DNA of 44,677 nucleotides. Origin: Elusimicrobiota bacterium. Its GTDB lineage: Bacteria; Elusimicrobiota; Elusimicrobia; UBA1565. Positions 7,678 to 15,583 of this stretch are shown piece by piece. Numbering within the stretch: the stretch's first letter is position 1; the number at the start of each line of letters is the position of its first letter. Under the pieces are notes generated by a model. The model was not told the origin of the DNA. It did not search any database and worked only from the letters and a program-made list of their open reading frames with translations. A program made the position numbers and the translations under genes. The stretch is from positions 1-44,677 of the forward strand of contig JBAZVI010000014.1 in the NCBI GenBank assembly GCA_041660925.1. The letters run 5' to 3'.

Positions 7678-8123
7678 GAGACGACGAGGTCCTCGACGCC
7701 CTCAACGCCGACATCCTGACGGCCCTCGGTACACCCGAGTCGCTCGGCGTGGGGCGGATCCTCCCCTCTGTCGGGGGCGAGGACTTCCTCGCGAACGACC
7801 TCGAAGGCCAGCTCCCGGCCGTCGGCATCGCGGACGTCGACATGTCGCGCGCGGAGAACCTCGGTATCACCCGGAAGAGGTTCAAGGGGAAGGTCGGCTA
7901 CGAGATCTCCGTGGCTGCCGCCGCCGAGGGAGAGGGCACGGTCGCCGGCCGTGCCGAGGTCCGGAAGGTGCTCGGGCTGATCAACAAGGTCCTCGACTTC
8001 CGCCAGAACCCCTTCCACTTTCCGTTCGTTTTCATCGACTTCGCGACCGTGCGTCACCCGCGCCAGAGCGCGGTGATCTTGGTCGCACGGTTCGAGACTT
8101 TCGCCTACTTCGGGAACGAATAG
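7674..8123 (+). CDS. gp37-like tail terminator protein (DUF1834-like)
   Basis: A 149-residue protein from GTG 7674 that overlaps the gpG-like stop. Order and size fit Mu gp37/DUF1834-type proteins, which cap the tail tube next to the connector. It has an N-terminal helix (DEVLDALNADILTAL), a beta core, and the closing segment RHPRQSAVILVARFETFAYF, typical of the tail-terminator fold. It contains no Cys. The tail tube gene follows after a 20-base gap containing AAAGGAG. Confidence 0.6.
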   Translation: MRDDEVLDALNADILTALGTPESLGVGRILPSVGGEDFLANDLEGQLPAVGIADVDMSRAENLGITRKRFKGKVGYEISVAAAAEGEGTVAGRAEVRKVLGLINKVLDFRQNPFHFPFVFIDFATVRHPRQSAVILVARFETFAYFGNE

Positions 8124-8143
8124 CTCAGTGAAAGGAGCACGTC

Positions 8144-9112
8144 ATGTCTGATCCCGCCATCGGAAACAACAGCGTCGTAGTGGTCGACTTCGAGCAGTCC
8201 TGGGGGGTCGCGAAGGCGGTCCCGAAGGGCAGGAAGATTTCCGTCGTGAAGTGCGGGATCCTGCCGACGCAGGCGCTCATCGCGAACCCCTCGCTCCGCG
8301 CCAGCTTCAACCCCGCGAAGCCGTTCCTGGCCCAGCCGAAGTCGCAGGGGCCGATCACCCTCATCCCGAACGTCCAGGTCCTGCCGTTCATCCAGAAGCT
8401 CGTCACGGGCACGCTCGTGAAGACGGGCACCGTCGACCCGTTCACCGGCACGTCGAAGCTCGGCACCACGATGCCGCTGTCGGCGATCGTCGAGGGGAGC
8501 TTCGACATCGGCGGAACGCTCAAGTACGGCGTCGCCTCCGGCGTCCGAATCAACGGCTGGACGATCCCGATTTCCTTCGAGGGGCCGCTCCAGCTCTCGC
8601 TCGACGCGATGGCCAAGAACGTGGTCTTCGGCGACGTCGCGTACGACGCGACGCCCGACGACTGGACGATCGATGACCCGGTCGACCAGATGCACCTGAT
8701 CTCGGGCTTCGTGAAGCTCGGCGGGAGCACGGTCGGATACATCAAGGGCGGCCAGCTCCAGGGCGCCGCGAACCTCCAGGACGACTTCCGGGCCGGCCTC
8801 CTCGGCCGCGGCTCTCTCGTCCCGAAGACGCACGGGCTCACGGGGAGCCTCCAGCTCGCCCTCGAGTCTGTCGCGGTGCTCACGCTCGTCACCGGCGGGG
8901 CCCCGACGGACATCGAGTTCAAATGGCTGGTAGCCGCTGGCCGCAGCTGGACGGTCAAGTACCACGTGCTCATGGAGAAGACCGGCCCCGCCGTGGAGGA
9001 CGGCCTGGTCGAGGTCCCGGTCAACTTCCAGGGCTTCGAGGACACGGCCGTCAGCACCTCCGTTACGTTCGCCACCGAGCTCGGCGTCGACCCCGACACC
9101 GAGTACGTCTGA
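8144..9112 (+). CDS. Major tail (tube) protein
   Basis: A 322-residue, Gly/Val/Thr-rich beta protein with a good ribosome site (AAAGGAG) before ATG 8144. It lies between the tail terminator and the two-frame chaperone gene, where siphoviruses encode the tail tube subunit. Features include GNNSVVVVDFEQSWGVAKAV at the start, paired beta segments ending in GSLVPKTHGLTGSLQLAL, and a C-terminal FATELGVDPDTEYV. It is longer than minimal tube proteins (about 150-250 residues), so it may carry an added surface domain. The call rests on position and composition. Confidence 0.75.
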   Translation: MSDPAIGNNSVVVVDFEQSWGVAKAVPKGRKISVVKCGILPTQALIANPSLRASFNPAKPFLAQPKSQGPITLIPNVQVLPFIQKLVTGTLVKTGTVDPFTGTSKLGTTMPLSAIVEGSFDIGGTLKYGVASGVRINGWTIPISFEGPLQLSLDAMAKNVVFGDVAYDATPDDWTIDDPVDQMHLISGFVKLGGSTVGYIKGGQLQGAANLQDDFRAGLLGRGSLVPKTHGLTGSLQLALESVAVLTLVTGGAPTDIEFKWLVAAGRSWTVKYHVLMEKTGPAVEDGLVEVPVNFQGFEDTAVSTSVTFATELGVDPDTEYV

Positions 9113-9127
9113 GCTGAAAGGAATCCC

Positions 9128-9490
9128 ATGGCCACGACCACCTTCAACGTCAACGGTCAGCCCTTCTGCACCGTCGAGATCGCTCCGCTCGGGAAGGACA
9201 TTCTCGAGCGAGCCTCGAAGAACCTTCGGAAGGAGCACAGCCGGAAGTTCATCCCCGGGGAGATGGACTTCGAGGACCTCGCCGAGTTCGGCGCCGAGTG
9301 CGCCCGGCTCATCATCGAGTCGCTCACGATGGCCGACGGCACGCGGCCTCTCCTCGGCAAGTCCCCGGAGGCGGCCCGGAAGTTCCTCCGCCTGCGGGAG
9401 CACGAGAAGCTCGTGGGCGCGGTCGCGAAGATCGCGAAGGCGCTCGACGAGACGGAGAAGGACGAGCTCGAGGTGACCTCGGGAAACTGA
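9128..9490 (+). CDS. Tail assembly chaperone, short form (lambda gpG-like)
   Basis: A 120-residue, charged, mainly helical protein between the tail tube and tape measure genes. This is the place of the lambda G gene, whose product coats the tape measure during tail assembly. It has a beta start (TTFNVNGQPFCTVEI), a helical body and an acidic C-terminus. The last sense codons are on the slippery heptamer at 9481-9487, so a fraction of ribosomes should make the longer fusion. AAAGG upstream sets ATG 9128. Confidence 0.8.
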   Translation: MATTTFNVNGQPFCTVEIAPLGKDILERASKNLRKEHSRKFIPGEMDFEDLAEFGAECARLIIESLTMADGTRPLLGKSPEAARKFLRLREHEKLVGAVAKIAKALDETEKDELEVTSGN

Positions 9491-9876
9491 CCGCCTTCGC
9501 GCAGGCCAGGCGCGCGCTGCGCGGGAAGAAGGGAGACACGTGCGTCGAATGCCGAGCGATCGGGAAGCAGATGCCGGGCGGGAAGGCCGGCATCTGTTCT
9601 CGTTCTCGCACCGACGAGTGCCAGCGGGAAGCCGCGATGGCGAAGGCTGCCGCGGCCCTCACGAATCCCTCGGCTCTGATCGCGCTACGGGTCTTCGACA
9701 CGTTCTTCTCGCAGTGGCGAGTGGGGATGAGCCCGATCGGCCTGGACTACCCGGGCATCGTCGACCTCGCCGGCAGGATCCTGAAGATCGAGGTCGACGC
9801 CGAGATTCTGTTGTACCTCAGAGTCCTCGAGGCGGAACAGCTCGAGGCCTGGAAGCCGGCTGAGGCGGGGGGATAG
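9128..9876 (+). CDS. Tail assembly chaperone, frameshifted long form (gpGT-like)
   Basis: The product is a join of 9128-9487 and 9487-9876, giving about 249 residues. The downstream (T-like) part has no credible start of its own and begins exactly at the slippery site, reading LTAFAQARRALRGKKG. It contains a Cys group (CVECRAIG, then ICSRSRTDEC) that might bind a metal, and then a helical domain. It ends at TAG 9874-9876, overlapping the tape measure GTG. In lambda, gpGT links the tape measure to the tube protein. Confidence 0.8.
9481..9487 (+). promoter_or_regulatory. Programmed -1 ribosomal frameshift site GGGAAAC
   Basis: The zero frame reads tcG-GGA-AAC-TGA, exactly the X-XXY-YYZ arrangement for tandem -1 slippage (G GGA AAC to GGG AAA). 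Slippage bypasses the TGA at 9488-9490 and enters an open frame of 129 codons up to 9876. Lambda G-T uses the closely related GGGAAAG at the same place in the tail cluster. I did not identify a convincing downstream pseudoknot. Confidence 0.85.
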
Positions 9877-12800
9877 TGGCCAACACCGTCGAGCTGACCC
9901 TCCTGGCGCACGACAAGGCCTCCTCTGTCGTCAACGGCGTGTCGGGGGCCGTGCGGTCGCTCATCGGGCAGTTCATGGCGATGGCGGGGCTGACGGCTGG
10001 GGCGGCGGGACTCGGCGCCCTGATCAAGCAGGGCATCGAGTTCAACAAGACGATGGAGGACTCGAAGGGCGGCATCGCAGGGGTCCTCCTCATGGCGAGG
10101 CAGTACGTTGACTCGGGCGGGAAGGTCGTCACCGGCCAGAAGGCGATGAACGCCGCCTTCTCGGAGGCCTCCGTCATCCAGGAGAAGCTGAAGAAGGACG
10201 CGCTCGGGACGGCGGCCTCTTACACGGACCTCGTCCAGGCCTTCCAGAGCTCGATCGGCCCGGCGACGAAGGCAGGGATCGAGGACCTGGACGACCTCCG
10301 AGAAATCACGGTCATGGCGACGCAGGCCATGGCCGCCCTCGGCATCCCGACCGCCCAGGCCGCTCAGGAGCTTCGCGGGCTCTTCGCCGGCGACATGGGG
10401 CCGGACAACCGCCTGAACCAGGTCCTTGGGATCACGAAGAAGGACCTCGCCGCCGTTGCCGGAGACGCCGAAGCGGTCGCGAAGCTCTTCAAGGACCGCC
10501 TGGCCCCGGCCGCCTCTGTCGCGGCACTCCAGACCGGGACCCTCACGGTCCGCCTCTCGAACCTCGGAGACATCGTCGACCAGACGATGGGCGAGGCCAC
10601 GGCGGGGCTTTTCAAGGACCTTTCCGGGCTCATCGCCGAGGTCTCCTCGGGCGTCGGAGAGAACGCCGGGATGTTCAAGGATCTGGGCGACACGGTGCGC
10701 GAGTCCTTCGCGGTCGTGAAGGAGACCATTTCGGACGTCCTTGGCACAGCGACGGCGTCGGTCTCCGCCGCCGGCCTGACATGGCGCGACGTCTTCTTCG
10801 GCCTCTCGGTCTTCATCGTCGGCTTCGTCGAGAGCGTCGGAGCTGGAATGAAGTCCGTCACTCAGTACCTCACATCTCCGGTAGACACCATCTGGGGCAT
10901 CTGGAAGACGGTCATCTTCGGTATCGCCGCACTCTTCTCGGAGCTTCTGATGAAGCTCGCGGACGCCCCGGTCGTCGGCAAGTTTTTCAAGGGCTGGTCG
11001 ATGGGAATGGACGACCTCGTCGTTAGCATGACGACCGTCGACGAGCGGTTCGCGCGCTTCGAGAAGAGAGCCGACGCCAACTTTGGGGATGGCGCCTTCG
11101 CTCACGCCCGGAAGATGATGGAGGACTACGGGAAGGAGACCGAGAAGGCCACGGCGAAGCTCGACGGGCTGGGCTCGCAGGCGAAGAAGACGGGCGACGA
11201 CTCCGCGGCTGCCGCCTACCACTTCGGCCAGGTCTGGGCCGCCGAGAGCGCGAAGGCCTCCGCGGCCCTCGAGAAGTTCACGGGCGGCTTTGCCTCCTTC
11301 ACCGGCGACGTCCCCGGCGAAGCTGTCGCGAAGATCGAGGCCGAATACCGCGACCTCGTAGGCCAGCTCGGGCAGCTCATGTTCCTGGCGAAGGTCCCCT
11401 TCGAGAAGGGCCTCGCGATGCTCGAGGCGATCGCCAAGGCGAAGGGCGAGAAGATCACCGCGGCGATCTTCAACGGCGAGGCCGCCGTCGAGGACTTCAT
11501 CGGTATCTTCGAGGCGAAGCTGTCCAGGGAAAACGTCAGCATTGGCATCGCTGCGGGGTTCCGCGCCGCGTTCGACGCGATTCCGGAAGCCGCCGAGTCC
11601 GCCGCCTCTGCCGTCCAGGGCGTCTGGCAGTCCATGGCGCGTGCCTTCGACGACTCCTTCTACAGCGTCCTCTCGGGCAAGCTCGACAACCTGAAGGACG
11701 TCTTCAAGAACCTCTGGGACTCGGTCCTCCAGACCTTCTCGCGCTACCTCTCGGACATGCTCCAGAGGTGGATTAAGACGCAGATCGAGATGGAGGGGGC
11801 CGCCTACACGGGCAAGGCATTCAACTCGGTCAGCTACGGCCCCGATGGTAAGGCGACGAGCATCACCGGAGTCGGGACTACTTCTGGCGGCGGTCTTTTC
11901 GAGGGTGGTTGGGGAGCCCTCGGCCCGTCTGGCGGGGGCACGGGCGGTTGGAAGGGGGCCGCTGCGGGGGCCGGGATCGGCCTGGGCGTTGGCTCCATCG
12001 TCGGGCAGTTCGGAAGCGGCAAGTACAACCAGGTGGGCGGCTCGATCGGCGGCATGATCGGCGGGATCGTTGGCTCGATCGTCCCGGGGCTTGGAACGCT
12101 GATCGGATCGCTCATTGGCAGCGTCATCGGCCTGCTCATCGGGGCGCTCGCCTCGTCCAGCACCGAGAAGCACGTCCGGGCTGCGTTCGATGGCGCCCTC
12201 GCCGCGGCAACCCAGAAGTGGGTTTTCGACAAGAAGGACCCCGAGGGTGGCCACTTCGTGACGACCAGTGGAGCTGCCGCGCCATCGCAGCTCGGGCAGG
12301 ACATGCGCGACGTCTTCGAGTCGCAGGCAACCCGGCTCTTCGACATGTTCCGGGTTGGGGCAAAAGACAAGGCGGCCGAGCTTTTCGCCGACTACCAGAA
12401 GACCCTCCGCGACGCGCTCTCGGGCGCGACCGTCGACATTGCCGCGGGCTCCGAAGCCGACATTCAGAAGGACACGGAGATCTTCCTGCAGAAGCTCCTC
12501 CCGCGGCTCTCCCTCTCGGCAGCCTTCGGTCAGACCGGCTACCTGCCGGCCTTCAACCGCGATGCCGCGGGCGGTATCCCCGGGATCAATTGGTCCGCTC
12601 CACAGATGGACGTCACGCGGAACCTCTTCGATCCCGACGCCCCGATCCCGACGATGCTCCGCGACCTCGGCGTCACAGCCGAGCGCATCGGCGAGCTGGC
12701 CGCGAAGATCAGCACGGAGGACCCAGAGAAGCTCCTCGCCTACATCGAGGGCCTCGTCGGCGTCCTCGTCGAGTTCCAGCGCCTCGGGACGGCGATGGGC

Positions 12801-14300
12801 CAGACCGTCTCGGAGGTGTGGGCTGGCTTCGACAAGCAGGCTGGCACCTCGCCGGCCGCCGGGATCGCCTCGACCGCGCAGGACATCGCCGACCTCTTCG
12901 ACGTCATCGACACCTACTCCGGCGACACGCAGCTCGAGAAGATGAAGGAAGCCGAGGGCTTCTCGTCGTCCCTCTGGGACTCGGTCCTCGACTACATGGC
13001 GAAGCTCAAGACGCTCGCCGACCAGCTCTCCGCCGGCCTCCAGGGCATGCGCGGGAAGATGCGCGACTTCCTCAACCCGCGCTCCGAGGCCGAGGGCACC
13101 GCGGCTGACTGGAGCAACGTCACGGGGGTCTGGGGAAAGCTCCTCCAGGGGAAGACGCCCGGCGAGATCGAGAAGGTGGCGAACGAAGCAGCCGCGGCGA
13201 TCGAGCGGATGTTCAACGTCATGGCCGAGCGGGTCACCCGCGGGAAGGCCCTCATCGAGCGGATCACGACGCTGACCGGGAGCCTCTGGGACATCGGGAA
13301 GGACGTCGCCTTCGACCAGCTCGAGAAGACGAACCCCATCGCGGCCATGGGCCAGGACCTCGTCGACATCCAGCAGAAGGTCGGCGCGGCGGCCCACCTC
13401 ACCGGTCTCGAGCAGATCGCGGCCATGGAGTCCACGGCGGGCTCCGCCGAGGAGATGGCCGGGAAGCTGCGGAGCCTCTTCGCTGAGATCGCTTCCGTCT
13501 CGGCCTCGATCAATAAGTCGTTCGACTCTCAGATCTGGGAGCTGGGAGTCGGAGAGCTGGACCCCAAGGGCCAGGCGTCGGCGATCACTCAGCGGATCCA
13601 CGACCTCCAGGAGCAGCTCAAGATCGCGACAGCGCCCTCCGAGATTCAGGCCATCGCCTCGGAGATCCAGAGCCTCACGAGCCGCTACGTCGGCACCTTC
13701 GGGCAGGACGACGCGAAGCGGCAGGAGGCGATCGCCTGGGCGCAGGAGCAGCTCGAACGTGCCCGCGGGCTCGCACAGGACTCCCTGGACCTCCTCCGGT
13801 CGCAGGCTGAGGCGTACGCGGAAGAGCTCCGGAAGACGATGAGCGGCTCGGTCGGGATGATCTCGACGAACGTCACGGACGCCGCGACCGTCATCGGGCA
13901 GCTCTCGTTCACCCTCGGCGAGCTCGACCGGATCGTCCGGGAGCAGATCGAGAGGCTCGGGACGGAGGCTCTCGACGCCCTGGCGCCCCTCAGGGAGGCC
14001 ATGGAGGGGGCGGCCGGCATCTTCACCGGGGCGACGGGGGATGCCGCCACGGCCCTCACAGCGCCAGAGGTCGGCCTCACGGCATCGACGGACCGGGCCT
14101 CGGCCCGGCTGGACGTCTTCTCGGGCGCCGTCGATCGGGCCGTCGCAAACCTCGACCGCCTGGCGAACGCCGGGGGCGGTGGCGCTCCGGCTCCGGCCGC
14201 GAAGGCCGTTCAGGCGGCGCCGCAATACAGGGTCTCCGCACGAGAGGTTGTCCCTCTCCTGCGGCGCTACTCCAAGGCGCTGACGCCGAGGGTGGCCTGA
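9876..14300 (+). CDS. Tape measure protein
   Basis: A 1474-residue protein and the longest gene in the window, directly downstream of the chaperone frameshift pair. It is long, helical and Ala/Glu/Lys-rich. A hydrophobic glycine-zipper region lies at about residues 670-765 (SIGGMIGGIVGSIVPG, then LIGSLIGSVIGLLIGAL), as many tape measures have for membrane passage of DNA. Several earlier hydrophobic helices lie near residues 300-370. By the usual rule of about 0.15 nm per residue, the tail would be roughly 220 nm. The GTG start at 9876 overlaps the chaperone stop. Confidence 0.9.
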   Translation: MANTVELTLLAHDKASSVVNGVSGAVRSLIGQFMAMAGLTAGAAGLGALIKQGIEFNKTMEDSKGGIAGVLLMARQYVDSGGKVVTGQKAMNAAFSEASVIQEKLKKDALGTAASYTDLVQAFQSSIGPATKAGIEDLDDLREITVMATQAMAALGIPTAQAAQELRGLFAGDMGPDNRLNQVLGITKKDLAAVAGDAEAVAKLFKDRLAPAASVAALQTGTLTVRLSNLGDIVDQTMGEATAGLFKDLSGLIAEVSSGVGENAGMFKDLGDTVRESFAVVKETISDVLGTATASVSAAGLTWRDVFFGLSVFIVGFVESVGAGMKSVTQYLTSPVDTIWGIWKTVIFGIAALFSELLMKLADAPVVGKFFKGWSMGMDDLVVSMTTVDERFARFEKRADANFGDGAFAHARKMMEDYGKETEKATAKLDGLGSQAKKTGDDSAAAAYHFGQVWAAESAKASAALEKFTGGFASFTGDVPGEAVAKIEAEYRDLVGQLGQLMFLAKVPFEKGLAMLEAIAKAKGEKITAAIFNGEAAVEDFIGIFEAKLSRENVSIGIAAGFRAAFDAIPEAAESAASAVQGVWQSMARAFDDSFYSVLSGKLDNLKDVFKNLWDSVLQTFSRYLSDMLQRWIKTQIEMEGAAYTGKAFNSVSYGPDGKATSITGVGTTSGGGLFEGGWGALGPSGGGTGGWKGAAAGAGIGLGVGSIVGQFGSGKYNQVGGSIGGMIGGIVGSIVPGLGTLIGSLIGSVIGLLIGALASSSTEKHVRAAFDGALAAATQKWVFDKKDPEGGHFVTTSGAAAPSQLGQDMRDVFESQATRLFDMFRVGAKDKAAELFADYQKTLRDALSGATVDIAAGSEADIQKDTEIFLQKLLPRLSLSAAFGQTGYLPAFNRDAAGGIPGINWSAPQMDVTRNLFDPDAPIPTMLRDLGVTAERIGELAAKISTEDPEKLLAYIEGLVGVLVEFQRLGTAMGQTVSEVWAGFDKQAGTSPAAGIASTAQDIADLFDVIDTYSGDTQLEKMKEAEGFSSSLWDSVLDYMAKLKTLADQLSAGLQGMRGKMRDFLNPRSEAEGTAADWSNVTGVWGKLLQGKTPGEIEKVANEAAAAIERMFNVMAERVTRGKALIERITTLTGSLWDIGKDVAFDQLEKTNPIAAMGQDLVDIQQKVGAAAHLTGLEQIAAMESTAGSAEEMAGKLRSLFAEIASVSASINKSFDSQIWELGVGELDPKGQASAITQRIHDLQEQLKIATAPSEIQAIASEIQSLTSRYVGTFGQDDAKRQEAIAWAQEQLERARGLAQDSLDLLRSQAEAYAEELRKTMSGSVGMISTNVTDAATVIGQLSFTLGELDRIVREQIERLGTEALDALAPLREAMEGAAGIFTGATGDAATALTAPEVGLTASTDRASARLDVFSGAVDRAVANLDRLANAGGGGAPAPAAKAVQAAPQYRVSAREVVPLLRRYSKALTPRVA

Positions 14301-14983
14301 TGCCGCTCGACGCCTACGTCGAGGCCCACCGGACGGACCGAGTCACGGCAACATGCTGGCTCGTCGAGATCCGCTTCCCTGTGATCCAGCGGTTGACGGA
14401 CCACGTCCAGCCGATCGTCTACGGCGGGGACACCTTCGCGCCGGCCCCGCTCAAGGTCGATGGAGTCTCGGCGGACTCCTCCGACGTCGCCTCGTCGTCC
14501 GGCGGCCTCTCGATCGGGGCTGGGGACGACTACTGGCCGACGCTGCTCGCGGCACTCGCTGAGGACGAGAGGCACCCCGAGGTCGTGCTCTACGAGGCCT
14601 GGTTCGCCGTTCCGCCGGTTTCCGCGACGCCCGCGGCCGTGCGAACCGTCGCGACGTTCCTCCTCGAGTCGGCCGAGGTGACGACGCAAGAGGCCCGCCT
14701 AACGCTCGCACCGCTCTCCGACGGGACGCTCGGGCGCCTGCCCTTCCGTGAGTACGGGGGCGCCCTCTGCACGTACCGGGTCGCTGGAGGCCCGCAGTGC
14801 GGCGCCGCAGCGGCCGCGGCCGGCTGCGCGAGGACATGGACGGCCTGCGGCGTCTTCGCGAACCAGGCCCGCTTCGGCGGCTGCCGTGAGCTCCCGGGCG
14901 AGGAGGTGTCGATCACCTGGCGATGGTGGCAAGGCGCGAATCTTATCGAGAAGACCTTAACGCTTCGCAGGAGGGCTGTCTAA
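14300..14983 (+). CDS. Minor tail / tail-tip protein (lambda gpL-like, DUF2163-like)
   Basis: A 227-residue protein just after the tape measure gene. The N-terminal half is a beta domain (TCWLVEIRFPVI, VYGGDTFAPAPLKVDG). The C-terminal part has a spaced Cys pattern (LCTYRVAGGPQCG, then ARTWTACG, then RFGGCRELPGEE). This resembles the Cys-rich C-termini of gpL-like or DUF2163-type tail-tip proteins, where the cysteines may hold a metal or Fe-S cluster. The start overlaps the tape measure TGA by one base. Confidence 0.6.
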   Translation: MPLDAYVEAHRTDRVTATCWLVEIRFPVIQRLTDHVQPIVYGGDTFAPAPLKVDGVSADSSDVASSSGGLSIGAGDDYWPTLLAALAEDERHPEVVLYEAWFAVPPVSATPAAVRTVATFLLESAEVTTQEARLTLAPLSDGTLGRLPFREYGGALCTYRVAGGPQCGAAAAAAGCARTWTACGVFANQARFGGCRELPGEEVSITWRWWQGANLIEKTLTLRRRAV

Positions 14984-15583
14984 GTGGCACTCTTGACGTT
15001 CCCCTTCAACTCGCCCAACGGCCCTCAGGTCGGGGCGGTCCGTGGCATCGGGTTCTCGACGGTCGTCACGGCTACCGAGTCGGGCCGAAACGAGAAGCGC
15101 CGGATCCAGTGGGCGACGGCGCAGGAGACCCTCGTCGCGCGGTGGGGCCGGCGCGAGGACGCGAAGACGATCGCGGAGGGAATCGCGGACTTCCACCGGC
15201 AAACCTTCGGTGCCGGCCTCGCCTTCGTCGCGTTCGACTTCGATGCCGCCTTCGTCCACACGCGGGTCTACGTGCCGAAGGGAACGACGGACGGAACACG
15301 GACGGTCTGGAATCTCCCCTGTGCCGCGGCGGCGACGAGCATCTCGATCTACCTCGACGGCGTCCTCCAGTCGACGGGGTTCACGGTGACGAGCGACGGT
15401 GCGAACGGGCGGGCAAAGGTCACGTTCACAGGGCCTCCGGCGGCGGGGAAGACGATCACCTGCGCCTTCGTCGGGCAGCGGGCATGGGCCTGCCGCTTCG
15501 AGAGTGACCTCCTCGAGCTCGAGGCGGACGACAACGGGCTCTATGCGTTCGCGCTGCGGCTCATCGAAGTGGACGAGGAATGA
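14984..15583 (+). CDS. Tail-tip protein, DUF2460-like, with a beta insertion
   Basis: A 199-residue protein from GTG 14984, immediately after the previous TAA. Residues about 20-70 (GIGFSTVVTATESGRNEKRR, then WATAQETLVARWG) match the DUF2460 family of phage tail proteins found downstream of tape measures. Residues about 97-165 carry a beta module (GTTDGTRTVWNLPC, SIYLDGVLQ, KVTFTGPPAAGKTITCAF) of the same pattern as in the gp36-like protein. The ending CRFESDLLELEADDNGLY returns to the DUF2460 pattern. Confidence 0.6.
   Translation: MALLTFPFNSPNGPQVGAVRGIGFSTVVTATESGRNEKRRIQWATAQETLVARWGRREDAKTIAEGIADFHRQTFGAGLAFVAFDFDAAFVHTRVYVPKGTTDGTRTVWNLPCAAAATSISIYLDGVLQSTGFTVTSDGANGRAKVTFTGPPAAGKTITCAFVGQRAWACRFESDLLELEADDNGLYAFALRLIEVDEE

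Noticed and set aside
9747..14225. Very long open frame (1492 codons) on the minus strand opposite the tape measure gene
   Set aside because: It is the mirror of a GC-rich plus-strand gene, where stop codons are rare on the complement. The product is Arg/Asp/Leu-rich without domains, and the plus-strand tape measure is clear.
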